This document shows positions 7,471 through 15,067 of a stretch of DNA of 21,092 bases, in pieces (position 1 is the first letter of the stretch; every line of letters begins with the position of its first letter). Position numbers and translations under genes: made by a program. Source of the stretch: an uncultured Paludibacter sp. (GTDB taxonomy: Bacteria; Bacteroidota; Bacteroidia; Bacteroidales; Paludibacteraceae); NCBI GenBank assembly GCA_937927845.1, contig CALFXE010000169.1:1-21092 (forward strand), read 5' to 3'. Below the pieces are notes generated by a model. The model was given only the letters and a program-made list of their open reading frames with translations. It searched no databases and had not been told where the DNA came from.

Positions 7471-8818
7471 GGAAAACGAAGGTAACGAACCGAAACCGGA
7501 AGTTACTGAAAAAAAGAAAGAGAGTAAGCCTAAAAAAGAGCTTACGCCGCAGGAGATTCAGAAGCGGAAAAAGATGCTTGTCTATCCCTTGTTTGTCTTG
7601 CTGTTCATCGGGGCTATGTGGCTCATCTTTGCGCCCTCCGGCGGAAAGGATGAAAAGCAACCCGACGGGTTTAACCCTGAACTACCCATCCCTAAAGACG
7701 AAGGTATTGTAGGGGATAAGCGGACAGCTTACGAACAGGAAGCCATGCGTAACAAAGAAGAAAATAAAAGGCGTAGTTTACAAGACTTTGCATTTTCGCT
7801 CGGTGAAGATGAAGACCGCAAAACGCAGGAAGATTACGAAAAACAGGTGCGCACGGCTCCTGTTACTCCCGATTCTCCCGATAACTCCCGTAGTGCGGCT
7901 TCTCCTATCCAATCTTCAGCCCATGCTTATCAGGATGTAAACCGCCAGTTAAACAGTTGGTATGAACAACCCGCAAGCGGAGCCGATGAACAGCAGCTTG
8001 CTTTGGATCGGCGTATGCAGGAATTGGAGCGTAAACTGGAAGAAGCCGAAGCTGCGAAAAGTGCGGAGGATAAACAACTGGAACTGATAGAAAAATCTTA
8101 TCAGATTGCAGCCAAATACACGCCCAATGCACAGGGACAGGTAACGCCTGACGGACAGCAGCAACAAAATGGGGATAACACAATCAACCTGCGTGAGAAA
8201 GTAACCCCGAAGCCTGTGTCACAGGTACATCACAGTGTTGTTTCGCTTTTGGCAGCTCCAATGGATAATGACGAGTTTCTGGAGCAATACAGCAAGCCCC
8301 GTAACATGGGATTTATCACGGCTGCCGGACAGGAAGGCGTAAGGGAGAAAAACGGTATCAAGGCTTGTGTGTGCCAGACTATAAAACTTTCCGATGGGAA
8401 AGAAATGCAACTGCGTTTACTGGAGCCTATGAGAGCCGGAAATATTCTGATTCCTGCTAATACTATTCTGACAGGAAGTGCGAAGATTAGCGGGGAGCGG
8501 CTTCAGGTAACAATCATTTCTATACAGTATGCAGATAATGTGATACCTGTTGAAATGGATGTTTACGATTTAGACGGATTGCGGGGATTTTCGGCTCCGG
8601 GTTCGGATGAAATGAACGCAGCTAAAGAAATTGCAGCCAACATGGGTACGTCGATGGGCAGTAGCATTACCATAACAGACGACGCAGGTTCACAGCTTGC
8701 CGCCGATTTGGGGCGAAGCGCCATTCAGGGATTGTCGCAATACGTCAGTAAAAAAATGCGTAAAGTGGAAGTAACATTGAAAGCTAATCATCAGGTATTA
8801 CTTCTTCCAAAGGTATAA
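7463..8818 (+). CDS. traM: TraM conjugative transposon protein (VirB10-like)
   Basis: A 451-aa protein from the ATG at 7463; a TTG two codons upstream is less likely. It has a charged cytoplasmic N-terminus (residues 1-33, rich in E and K), a membrane helix (about 34-52, YPLFVLLFIGAMWLIF), a long unstructured Q/E/P-rich periplasmic linker to about residue 250, and a C-terminal globular domain (about 270-451, with ILIPANTILTGSAKISGERL). This is the TraM plan of Bacteroides CTns and resembles VirB10, which spans the periplasm and joins the inner membrane to the outer core. It overlaps traL by 8 nt. The following 71-nt gap before traN contains the second copy of the motif seen before traE. Confidence 0.93.
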   Translation: MSKENEGNEPKPEVTEKKKESKPKKELTPQEIQKRKKMLVYPLFVLLFIGAMWLIFAPSGGKDEKQPDGFNPELPIPKDEGIVGDKRTAYEQEAMRNKEENKRRSLQDFAFSLGEDEDRKTQEDYEKQVRTAPVTPDSPDNSRSAASPIQSSAHAYQDVNRQLNSWYEQPASGADEQQLALDRRMQELERKLEEAEAAKSAEDKQLELIEKSYQIAAKYTPNAQGQVTPDGQQQQNGDNTINLREKVTPKPVSQVHHSVVSLLAAPMDNDEFLEQYSKPRNMGFITAAGQEGVREKNGIKACVCQTIKLSDGKEMQLRLLEPMRAGNILIPANTILTGSAKISGERLQVTIISIQYADNVIPVEMDVYDLDGLRGFSAPGSDEMNAAKEIAANMGTSMGSSITITDDAGSQLAADLGRSAIQGLSQYVSKKMRKVEVTLKANHQVLLLPKV

Positions 8819-8835
8819 AACAGGGCGTAAGCCTA

Positions 8836-8857
8836 CCACTAAAAAAATCCAATAGTA
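8836..8857 (+). repeat. Intergenic motif, copy 2 (traN leader)
   Basis: The second copy of the CCACTAAAAAA...CAATAGTA motif also found at 1331-1351. Here it sits between traM and traN, just after GGGC-GTAA-GCCT, a small possible hairpin. No promoter box or terminator was found in this gap. Confidence 0.6.
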
Positions 8858-8889
8858 TTTAGTAATTAACAATTAAAACAATTTTTCGT

Positions 8890-9852
8890 ATGAAACAAAT
8901 TCTTTTTGCACTCGCTATTATCGGGTGCGTATTCACAGCGAACGCTCAGGATGTTGAAAAACAGAGCGTAGAAAAACAACAAACAGCAAATATTTCTCCC
9001 TCTACCGGAGATTATTTTGACGGTCTGACCAGACCGCTAACCTTTAACCGGATGATACCACCGTACGCACTGGAGGTTACATTCTCAAAGACAGTGCATA
9101 TCATTTTCCCGTCTGCTATAAGATATGTCGATTTGGGTTCTGCCGACCTGTTGGCAGCCAAAGCTGCTGGAGCGGAAAACGTATTGCGTGTAAAAGCTGC
9201 TCTCCGGGACTTCTCTCGTGAAAGCAATTTGGCGGTCATTACCGACGATGGCGCATACTATACCTTTAATGTTAAATATGCCGATGAACCGGTGAAATTG
9301 AGTGTCGAAATGACCGACTTTATCCATGATGGAGAAGCCGTGAACAGACCAAATAACGCTATGGAGATTTACATGAGGGAATTGGGTAGCGAATCGCCGT
9401 TACTGGTTAAACTGATAATGAAATCTATCTATAAAAATGATGACAGGGAAATAAAGCACATCGGTTCCAAACGTTTCGGTATTCAGTACACACTCAAAGG
9501 AATTTACACGCATAACGGATTGCTTTATTTCCACATGCAACTCAAAAACTCATCCAATGTGCCGTTTGATGTAGATTTTATCACTTTCAAGATTGTAGAT
9601 AAAAAACTGGCGAAACGTACAGCCATTCAGGAACAGGTAATTGTACCACTCCGGGCGCATAATAACCTGACATTGATAGGTGGAAAACGGACAGAACGTG
9701 TGATTTTCACTTTGCCGAAGTTTACGATACCGGATGATAAGCACCTTATCATCGAACTGAACGAAAAAGAGGGCGGACGGCATCAAAGTTTTGTTGTCGA
9801 AAATGCCGACCTGATAAGGGCGAAAGTTATCAACGAATTGAAAGTTAAATAA
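8890..9852 (+). CDS. traN: TraN conjugative transposon protein (DUF4138, VirB9-like)
   Basis: A 320-aa exported protein. A signal peptide (about residues 1-19, FTANAQ) is followed by a mostly beta-rich mature protein with YALEVTFSKTVHIIFPSAIRY near residue 60 and VPLRAHNNLTLIGGKRTERV near 255. This is the TraN/DUF4138 family of Bacteroides conjugative transposons. The N-terminal beta domain that begins with binding to an incoming strand (ALEVTFSKTVHIIFP) is of the kind seen in VirB9/secretin-like N domains (inference). It is probably part of the periplasmic/outer-membrane core with TraM and TraO. Gap to traO is 2 nt. Confidence 0.93.
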   Translation: MKQILFALAIIGCVFTANAQDVEKQSVEKQQTANISPSTGDYFDGLTRPLTFNRMIPPYALEVTFSKTVHIIFPSAIRYVDLGSADLLAAKAAGAENVLRVKAALRDFSRESNLAVITDDGAYYTFNVKYADEPVKLSVEMTDFIHDGEAVNRPNNAMEIYMRELGSESPLLVKLIMKSIYKNDDREIKHIGSKRFGIQYTLKGIYTHNGLLYFHMQLKNSSNVPFDVDFITFKIVDKKLAKRTAIQEQVIVPLRAHNNLTLIGGKRTERVIFTLPKFTIPDDKHLIIELNEKEGGRHQSFVVENADLIRAKVINELKVK

Positions 9853-9854
9853 CC

Positions 9855-10439
9855 ATGAAACGGCTATTACTTATACTAACGTTTGTGCTGTGCCTGGTCT
9901 TTGCAGACCAAGCACACGCACAGCGTTGTTTGCCCGGTATGCAAGGCATACAGGTAACTGGTGGAATGGTAGATGGATTCCATTTGTCAGACAAAAAGAA
10001 TGAACTGGGCTATTATTTCGGGTTGTCGATGGCCACCTATACCAAACATGCAAATAAGTGGGTATTCGGTGCCGAGTTCCTGAATAAATATTACCCTTAT
10101 AAAGATGACAGAATACCTGTCAGCCAGTTCACTGGAGAGGGTGGTTATTACCTGAAATTTCTTTCCGACCATAATAAAGTAGTCCTTTTTTCTTTGGGCG
10201 GATCTGCTCTTGCCGGATATGAAACAAGCAACTGGGGAGAAAAAACACTTTTTGACGGTTCCACACTCCGGAATAAAGACCGGTTCATTTATGGGGGTGC
10301 TATTACGTTGGAAATGGAAACCTATTTATCAGACCGTGTTGTATTGCTCCTGACTGCCCGTGAACGGATATTGTGGGGAACATCAACAGGGCATTTTCAT
10401 TTCCAGTACGGATTAGGGTTAAAATTTATAATAAACTAA
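9855..10439 (+). CDS. traO: TraO conjugative transposon outer-membrane-type protein
   Basis: A 194-aa protein. A signal peptide (about residues 1-22, ADQAHAQ) is followed by alternating aromatic and hydrophobic beta strands (ELGYYFGLSMATYTKH, WVFGAEFLNKYYPY, GGYYLKFLSDHNKVVLFSLGG, FHFQYGLGLKFIIN). It ends in a strand with a hydrophobic terminal residue cluster, as in small outer-membrane beta barrels. The starting motif RCLPGMQGIQVTGGMVDG is typical of the TraO family in Bacteroides CTns. It probably sits in the outer membrane (inference from the strands). It is coupled to traN by a 2-nt gap. Confidence 0.9.
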   Translation: MKRLLLILTFVLCLVFADQAHAQRCLPGMQGIQVTGGMVDGFHLSDKKNELGYYFGLSMATYTKHANKWVFGAEFLNKYYPYKDDRIPVSQFTGEGGYYLKFLSDHNKVVLFSLGGSALAGYETSNWGEKTLFDGSTLRNKDRFIYGGAITLEMETYLSDRVVLLLTARERILWGTSTGHFHFQYGLGLKFIIN

Positions 10440-10452
10440 ACTTTGAGAAGAA

Positions 10453-10791
10453 ATGATAGCAACAACATCAGATAACCTCTTAGAATTTTTAAGATTCTGG
10501 AATAATGAACATTTATCGCAGGATGATACTGTCCCTGTGAATATGTATAATATGTCTGCTTTGTCAGCGGGGGTTGGTTTCACATTAAAATGGTTTATTT
10601 CAAAAGACGATTTTGAAAAAATAGCGAAGGAAGTAAACTACGTTTTTAATGACAGTGATAAAACTCGTATGCTCCTTAATATTGGAGAAGATAGAATAGA
10701 ACTGGAAATAGACAAGTATAATATTATTGCTGATTTCAAGGAAGAGGTTAGAGGTATTGATGCTGTCTTTGATAAAATGACAAAACAATAA
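10453..10791 (+). CDS. Unrecognised 112-aa cytoplasmic protein between traO and traQ
   Basis: A 112-aa protein that I do not recognise. It has no signal peptide or membrane segment. It is acidic and mixed alpha/beta by eye, with FWNNEHLSQDDTVPVNMYN near residue 16, GVGFTLKWFISKDDFEKIAKEVNYVF in the middle, and RIELEIDKYNIIADFKEEV near the end. The start follows GAGAAGAA, a usable purine-rich site. It lies where traP is usually found but looks nothing like the traP gene of CTnDOT-type elements. It is more AT-rich than traO and traQ, which suggests a later insertion into the operon (inference). The coding sequence is open throughout, and traQ starts 20 nt downstream. Confidence 0.7.
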   Translation: MIATTSDNLLEFLRFWNNEHLSQDDTVPVNMYNMSALSAGVGFTLKWFISKDDFEKIAKEVNYVFNDSDKTRMLLNIGEDRIELEIDKYNIIADFKEEVRGIDAVFDKMTKQ

Positions 10792-10811
10792 ATATTTTAA
10801 AATAAAAAAAC

Positions 10812-11333
10812 ATGAAAAAGTTTTTAGCATATTTTTTATACACGCTATTGCTATCGGCAATAGTCTGTGCCTGTAGTGACGATTTGGATATTCAGCAGGC
10901 TTATTCATTTGATCTTGTTACTATGCCCGTCCAGAAAAAAATCGTTCAGGGCGAGAGTGCGGAGATTCGATGCCAACTGGTAAAGGAAGGTGACTATGAT
11001 AACGCCCGGTTCTTTATCAGGTATTTTCAAAGTGATGGAAAAGGAGAACTGCGGATGGATGACGGAACGGTATTTCTACCGAATGACCTATATCCGTTGA
11101 ATAAAACGACATTCCGGCTCTATTATACATCACACAGTACGGATCAGCAGGTTATCGACGTATATATCGAAGATTCATTCGGTCAGGTCGTGCAAAAAAC
11201 ATTTAGTTGGCAGAATGACAAGGGGGATGATGAAGAAGATGATGATTTACTAAAAGTATCAGTCCATGATTATATGCAGCTATATCGTGTTAAACGTCCT
11301 CTGCTGGCTATGGATAGCCCATTCGTTGAATAA
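10812..11333 (+). CDS. traQ: TraQ, DUF3872 lipoprotein
   Basis: A 173-aa protein with a lipoprotein-type signal (hydrophobic residues 5-18, lipobox cysteine probably C21). It is followed by SDD, which resembles the acidic lipoprotein export signal of Bacteroidetes and suggests an outer-membrane lipoprotein. The body (residues 30-137) is a beta-sandwich-like DUF3872 domain with FFIRYFQSDGKGELRMDDG, TTFRLYYTSHSTDQQVIDVYIEDSFGQVVQKTFSWQN. This is the last core tra gene of CTnDOT-type operons. The family fold normally ends near the FSWQN strand. Here an acidic run (KGDDEEDDD) and about 28 more residues follow, longer than I expect for TraQ. That tail overlaps a possible small ORF in another frame (11266-11376), so it may be an accidental extension. 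Confidence 0.88.
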   Translation: MKKFLAYFLYTLLLSAIVCACSDDLDIQQAYSFDLVTMPVQKKIVQGESAEIRCQLVKEGDYDNARFFIRYFQSDGKGELRMDDGTVFLPNDLYPLNKTTFRLYYTSHSTDQQVIDVYIEDSFGQVVQKTFSWQNDKGDDEEDDDLLKVSVHDYMQLYRVKRPLLAMDSPFVE

Positions 11334-11376
11334 TGCACCGACAGACGTAGATCTGTGGGGTGAGGAAGTTGAATAA
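11266..11376 (+). CDS. Possible 36-aa membrane miniprotein overlapping traQ tail
   Basis: In the +1 frame relative to traQ there is an open frame from the ATG at 11266 to TAA at 11374-11376. It encodes 36 residues: a hydrophobic stretch (MIICSYIVLNVLCWLWIAHS) then an acidic tail (DVDLWGEEVE). The same frame upstream has ATG-ATG-AAG-AAG at 11227, preceded by AAGGGGG, but a TAA at 11251-11253 interrupts it. It may therefore be a small gene with a nonsense mutation, or may start at the internal ATG. It ends 4 nt before a terminator-like hairpin, as a last gene of an operon would. The evidence is composition and context only. Confidence 0.3.
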   Translation: MIICSYIVLNVLCWLWIAHSLNNAPTDVDLWGEEVE

Positions 11377-11414
11377 GTAAAGTACCCGGATTATTTCGGG
11401 TACTTACTGTTTTT
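11377..11414 (+). terminator. Terminator-like hairpin after traQ
   Basis: AAGTACCCG (11380-11388) pairs with CGGGTACTT (11397-11405) across an 8-nt loop. The stem can extend with one bulged A to GTA/TAC. It is followed 4 nt later by five T residues (11410-11414). It could end the core tra operon, or reduce transcription into the M23 peptidase gene, whose start is at 11426. The T-run is slightly displaced, so the strength is uncertain. Confidence 0.6.
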
Positions 11415-11425
11415 ACAGATTGATT

Positions 11426-12025
11426 ATGAAATACCTACTAATATTCGTCACCGTTTTGCTGCATTTGCCTTTATGGGGGCAGCCGTTTGATTCTCTAAAC
11501 AGAAAATCGGAAATAGAAGACTGTACGAAATCTGCCTATTCTATAAATGAGTTCCAACAGATAGCGGATTCTTTGCAAATGTCTATTGATGAGTTATCCG
11601 ACTATCCTGTGATTTTTCCAATAAAAAAACCGCTATATATTTCATCGGGCTTTGGTAGGCGTTATCATCCTGTTTATAAAATACAAAAATTTCATACCGG
11701 GATTGATATTCCTAAAATCAAAGGTACCCCAGTCTATGCCACTGGTAACGGGATAGTAGTTCGCAAGGGTTTTTGTTCGGGATATGGGAACTACATTGAG
11801 ATTGAACACGCAGGCGGTTTCCATTCATTTTATGCCCATTTGAGTAAGACGATGGTAAATGCAGGGGATTCGGTAAGTATAACCCAACAGATTGCCTGTG
11901 TAGGCAATACAGGAGTATCGACAGGTAGCCATCTGCATTACGAAGTAAGAAAAGGTAAGCGCTATCTGAATCCCCAAAAATGGTGTTATTGCCTTTTTGA
12001 AATTATAACAACGAAAAATAAATAA
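11426..12025 (+). CDS. Secreted M23-family peptidase (LytM-type)
   Basis: A 199-aa protein from the ATG at 11426; a TTG two codons earlier was rejected. It has a signal peptide (about residues 1-18) and a short helical section. The zinc peptidase domain covers residues 70-187: SGFGRRYHPVYK, then H90 and D94 in FHTGID, H138 in YAHLS, and H169/H171 in SHLHYE. These are the complete M23 metal-binding and catalytic residues. It probably cleaves peptidoglycan peptides in the periplasm. In its place just after traQ, it may substitute for the lysozyme-like wall hydrolase that many CTns carry here, opening the wall for the transfer channel (inference from context). The next gene starts 2 nt after its stop, so the two are cotranscribed. 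Confidence 0.9.
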   Translation: MKYLLIFVTVLLHLPLWGQPFDSLNRKSEIEDCTKSAYSINEFQQIADSLQMSIDELSDYPVIFPIKKPLYISSGFGRRYHPVYKIQKFHTGIDIPKIKGTPVYATGNGIVVRKGFCSGYGNYIEIEHAGGFHSFYAHLSKTMVNAGDSVSITQQIACVGNTGVSTGSHLHYEVRKGKRYLNPQKWCYCLFEIITTKNK

Positions 12026-12027
12026 AA

Positions 12028-13899
12028 ATGAATCCACAAGAAAAACAAGATGCTGAATTTGTCAGTAAGGATAAAGACAGATTTATGACACTACCCGGAG
12101 ATAGACGAACTGAAAGTGTTTCTCTGGCTGCCATTGAAGTTGATCCCGATAATATAAGGTATGTGCCTGAAAATATTCTGAATGAAAAACTTATGAAAAA
12201 GGCACTTCAAGGTGATGGTTTAACATTGGAGTACATACCTGATAATATGAAAACATCCGATCTATGTAATGTTGCTGTGGAGAATAGCGGCTGGGCATTA
12301 CAGTTTGTTCCTGAAGAAATGAAAACAGAACAAATGTGCCGAAGAGCCCTTCATTCCGCTTATGATATTACGGGAGAGGGTATCGAAGTGTTAGCTTTCA
12401 TCCCTTATCCAGACGTTTGTATGCATGGGATAAAGCTATATGAAAATTCTATGGTTAATATGATGGATATATACGGCTTCATCAATCCGCAAATTATGAC
12501 TGCGGAGATGGCCATGTATGGTGTTAAGGATGAACCGGGAGTATTAGGCTTTATTCCGGAACATCTTCATTCTTATGAGTTAAGAATGGAGGCTGTTAAA
12601 GGTGATGGTATGCGGCTATATAATATTCCTGACAAAGATAAAACGATGGAATTATGCGAGGCTGCAATTAATTCGACCTTTCATAGCCTGAGATATGTTC
12701 CCGATGAAATGAAAACTACGGAACTATGTAATCAGGCTTTAAAGAAAGACGCTTTTGCAATACAGTATTTCCCTGCGGATAAACTAACACATGAAGTTTG
12801 TCTGGAAGCGGTAAATACAGCCAGTCATCCCCGTATATTGTCATTTATACCGTTTGAGGATATTCATCTAAAGGTTTTCAATGAACAATGCAAAGATTAC
12901 TCCACTACGAAAGAATTTTTGGAGAATATGAAGCCTGATTATATAAAACAGGATTTGGCATATAAAATTTTTGAGAAACAACCAGAGTTGTTTTACAATA
13001 TCCCCATCCAATTTAAGGATAAACAATTATGCGAAGCTGCTGTAAAACGTGACGGATCATACTTGGCACATATTCCAGAAAGCCAAAAAACAAAAGAATT
13101 ATGTGAGTTAGCTATAAAAAGCAGTCCTTATGCCATTCCGTATATTTTGGATGAAATGAAAGGGGAAGAACAATATCGAAAAATGGTAAAAGATAATCCG
13201 AAAAACTTAATAGGTATTCCTTATGAAGACCGAACCGATGAATTGTGTCGGATTGCTTTGGACAATACTTTCGGGAAAGATAAAAACGATTTCTCTGTTG
13301 TTAATTCTGTTACATCATCTCAAATGTTGCTGGAAGTATTTAAAGCTCATACTAATCCCGAAAAAGTGGATTTGTTGTTACATATTGTTAGTCATGATTT
13401 AATCACACCGGAAATAGCAAAAGATGCTTTACAAAAGAGCGGTAGAAGTTTTCACGTTATACCGCAAAAGGCTTGGACACCCGAAGTTGCTGAAACAGCC
13501 GTTAAGAGTGATCCCAGTTCATTAGGTTGGGTTCCTTCTAATATGAGGACTGCTGATATGATTTTATTTACTAAAAAAGCTATTGAGGGATATAACATCA
13601 ATATTCCAGAAGAGATTAGCAAGGGCGATAACATTTATACATTCCACAAAAGAGTGGAAAATATAATAAATAAGCCCTTATCATACGATCAGCATAAGCA
13701 GCTATATAATGGAGAATCTATTAGAGTTAAGGATATACAAACATCTAATGGTTTTGTGAAAATTGGAGAATTAAGGTATGATGCAAAGAGCAAAAACCTA
13801 AATGTCAAATCTGTGGAACAAACTACCGCAGAAAAACAAAAAAACTCTATCCAAATCAATAAAAAGCCAGACCGAAAAGGGAAAGGGCGGAAAATCTAA
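12028..13899 (+). CDS. DUF4116-type repeat protein with DUF3945-like C-terminus
   Basis: A 623-aa protein without signal peptide. Most of it is tandem helical repeats of about 20-45 residues with the recurring core Y/F-V/I-P-E/D-x-M-K-T-x-x-L-C-x-x-A. I count at least twelve, for instance FVPEEMKTEQMCRRAL, YVPDEMKTTELCNQAL, HIPESQKTKELCELAI and VIPQKAWTPEVAETAV. This is the DUF4116 repeat pattern, likely a helical solenoid for protein binding. The last 100 residues differ: KPLSYDQHKQLYNGESIRVKD followed by short strands resembles the DUF3945-type domain common in Bacteroidetes mobile-element proteins. It ends in a basic lysine-rich tail (KKPDRKGKGRKI). The region is more AT-rich than the tra genes. 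The function is unknown; interaction with host proteins is an inference. Confidence 0.75.
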   Translation: MNPQEKQDAEFVSKDKDRFMTLPGDRRTESVSLAAIEVDPDNIRYVPENILNEKLMKKALQGDGLTLEYIPDNMKTSDLCNVAVENSGWALQFVPEEMKTEQMCRRALHSAYDITGEGIEVLAFIPYPDVCMHGIKLYENSMVNMMDIYGFINPQIMTAEMAMYGVKDEPGVLGFIPEHLHSYELRMEAVKGDGMRLYNIPDKDKTMELCEAAINSTFHSLRYVPDEMKTTELCNQALKKDAFAIQYFPADKLTHEVCLEAVNTASHPRILSFIPFEDIHLKVFNEQCKDYSTTKEFLENMKPDYIKQDLAYKIFEKQPELFYNIPIQFKDKQLCEAAVKRDGSYLAHIPESQKTKELCELAIKSSPYAIPYILDEMKGEEQYRKMVKDNPKNLIGIPYEDRTDELCRIALDNTFGKDKNDFSVVNSVTSSQMLLEVFKAHTNPEKVDLLLHIVSHDLITPEIAKDALQKSGRSFHVIPQKAWTPEVAETAVKSDPSSLGWVPSNMRTADMILFTKKAIEGYNINIPEEISKGDNIYTFHKRVENIINKPLSYDQHKQLYNGESIRVKDIQTSNGFVKIGELRYDAKSKNLNVKSVEQTTAEKQKNSIQINKKPDRKGKGRKI

Positions 13900-13910
13900 A
13901 AAACAAAAAT

Positions 13911-14354
13911 ATGAACTTTTTATCTACATATTTACAGCCCGGAGAAGAAATAAAATACAGGGCAAAAATACATATATTTCTTTTTCTCCAACCCGCTATA
14001 TTGTTGGGTATTGGCTATATGTGTTATCTTGATGATGCCCGGATGACACGCTATTTAGGTGTAACATTGCTGTTCTTGGGGTTGGTTTCCCTTGTACAGC
14101 GTGTTTTGATAAAGGTTGGTTCGATTTATGCCGTTACTAATAAACGAGTAATTTTGAAAACGGGTGTAATAAGCCGCAGAACGGTCGAACTTGTCCTGGC
14201 TAAATGCGAAGGATTGCATGTAAGCCAGAACGTGTTGGGACGTATATTTAATTTTGGAACTATTACAGTAACGACTGGCGGTGCTATCAGTAGCTATCCT
14301 TTTATCGCTCGTCCGTTTACATTCAAGCGAGAAATCAACAAGCAAATAGGATAG
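13911..14354 (+). CDS. Bacterial PH-domain (bPH2/YdbS-like) membrane protein
   Basis: A 147-aa protein. After LQPGEEIKYRAKIH it has two closely spaced membrane helices (about residues 22-40 and 47-66), followed by a bPH2/DUF304 domain (about residues 67-147) with the typical YAVTNKRVILKTGVISRRTVELVLAKCEGLHVSQ and a following strand LGRIFNFGTITVTTGG. This is the standard single-domain YdbS-like plan. Members are membrane-anchored and poorly characterised. It starts 11 nt after the DUF4116 protein and probably shares its transcript. Its stop at 14352-14354 begins a 350-base gap. Confidence 0.88.
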   Translation: MNFLSTYLQPGEEIKYRAKIHIFLFLQPAILLGIGYMCYLDDARMTRYLGVTLLFLGLVSLVQRVLIKVGSIYAVTNKRVILKTGVISRRTVELVLAKCEGLHVSQNVLGRIFNFGTITVTTGGAISSYPFIARPFTFKREINKQIG

Positions 14355-14415
14355 TTTACAGTGGCGTGCTATTGATTTATGTTTTCAAAATCAGTAATAT
14401 TCCATTGTTTTTGTG

Positions 14416-14423
14416 TATTTTTG
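14416..14423 (+). promoter_or_regulatory. Possible promoter -7 box for the structured RNA or leader
   Basis: TATTTTTG fits the Bacteroidetes -7 consensus TAnnTTTG. No clear TTTG lies 19-20 nt upstream, so the -33 element is weak or absent. A start near 14430 would place the whole fold at 14443-14640 in the transcript. Confidence 0.35.
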
Positions 14424-14492
14424 CACACAGGATCATTTATAACGATGCCAGTCATCGGATGGTTCTTACATAGGAAATAGCAGCATTATAGT

Positions 14493-14640
14493 GAGGTTTT
14501 GAAAACCGCCAAATATTTTAGAACTCACTCACATGGTAATGGATGTTAGCTTCCGTCAGTCTGTATATATGTTACTCGCATATACCGGCAAGGGCGTGAG
14601 GTTATTATCTATTGAGTGAGTGGGTGCTTGGCGGTACCTC
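14493..14640 (+). ncRNA. Candidate structured RNA (rod-like, about 148 nt)
   Basis: Nested pairings form a long rod. GAGGT (14493-14497) pairs with ACCTC (14636-14640), ACCGCCAA (14505-14512) with TTGGCGGT (14628-14635), and ACTCACTC (14523-14530) with GAGTGAGT (14614-14621). Further in, AATGGATG (14538-14545) pairs with TATCTATT (14606-14613) with two G-U pairs. Near the tip, CTTCCG (14550-14555) pairs with CGGCAAG with a one-base bulge, and TATATG pairs with CATATA across a 7-nt loop. Five ordered helices separated by internal loops are more than expected from chance in an AT-rich gap. I do not recognise the family. The strand is inferred from the promoter-like box and the neighbouring genes. 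It could be a cis-acting leader of the gene at 14705 or an independent small RNA; no reverse transcriptase or similar partner lies nearby. Confidence 0.5.
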
Positions 14641-14704
14641 AAAGCCGATATTTAGTAATTCTTGCGCCTGTTTTTTGGTACTAACATAATATTACAGAGA
14701 GATC

Positions 14705-15067
14705 ATGAATTTTGCACAAAAAGCCATTTCTAAACTTTACCTTAAAAGGCAATCACCTGTAAATAAGTTTACTGTTTGTGATAAAATCCGTCCTATACTG
14801 GTATTACACAGAATTTCGATTAAAGAATCACTATTTATTTTTCCTGACTATGAGTATGTCTATGAAGCAATGAAAGGGAAAAAAGAATTAGTCAGTACAC
14901 GGGATTGTATTCGATTTGAAGACATAGTACATCTGGACGAAACAGAGGTTTATGTGGAGATTGTAACCCGCACGGGCTTTGTTCATTTGTTATCTAAGGA
15001 AAAGCCGGAGAGAACCTATTTTAATATGTTTTCAGTTACCCATAATAAACCCCGTTTATGGAAATAA
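14705..15067 (+). CDS. Unrecognised 120-aa protein
   Basis: A 120-aa basic protein without signal peptide or clear membrane helix. I do not recognise it. The N-terminus is lysine-rich (MNFAQKAISKLYLKRQSPVNK). The rest alternates short beta-like segments (ILVLHRISIKESLFIFPDYEYVY, IRFEDIVHLDETEVYVEIVTRTGFVHLL). The last of these faintly recalls LytTR DNA-binding domains, but the match is too weak to use. It follows the structured RNA region by 64 nt and overlaps the next gene by 10 nt, so the pair is translationally coupled and probably works together. The start is preceded by AGAGAGATC, an acceptable ribosome site. Confidence 0.65.
   Translation: MNFAQKAISKLYLKRQSPVNKFTVCDKIRPILVLHRISIKESLFIFPDYEYVYEAMKGKKELVSTRDCIRFEDIVHLDETEVYVEIVTRTGFVHLLSKEKPERTYFNMFSVTHNKPRLWK

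Larger units (their letters stand above)
14355..14704 (+). other. 350-base noncoding gap holding a promoter-like box and structured RNA
   Basis: There is no open frame of note here. The gap contains a -7-like box TATTTTTG (14416-14423), a small hairpin CGATG/CATCG (14443-14457), a large nested fold (14493-14640) and a T-run (14671-14676) before the next gene at 14705. It is therefore either a long 5 prime leader or a separate small RNA gene followed by a leader. Confidence 0.6.

Noticed and set aside
14493..14640. Retron, CRISPR or tRNA explanation for the structured RNA
   Set aside because: No reverse transcriptase, no repeat-spacer array and no cloverleaf or T-loop motif are present.
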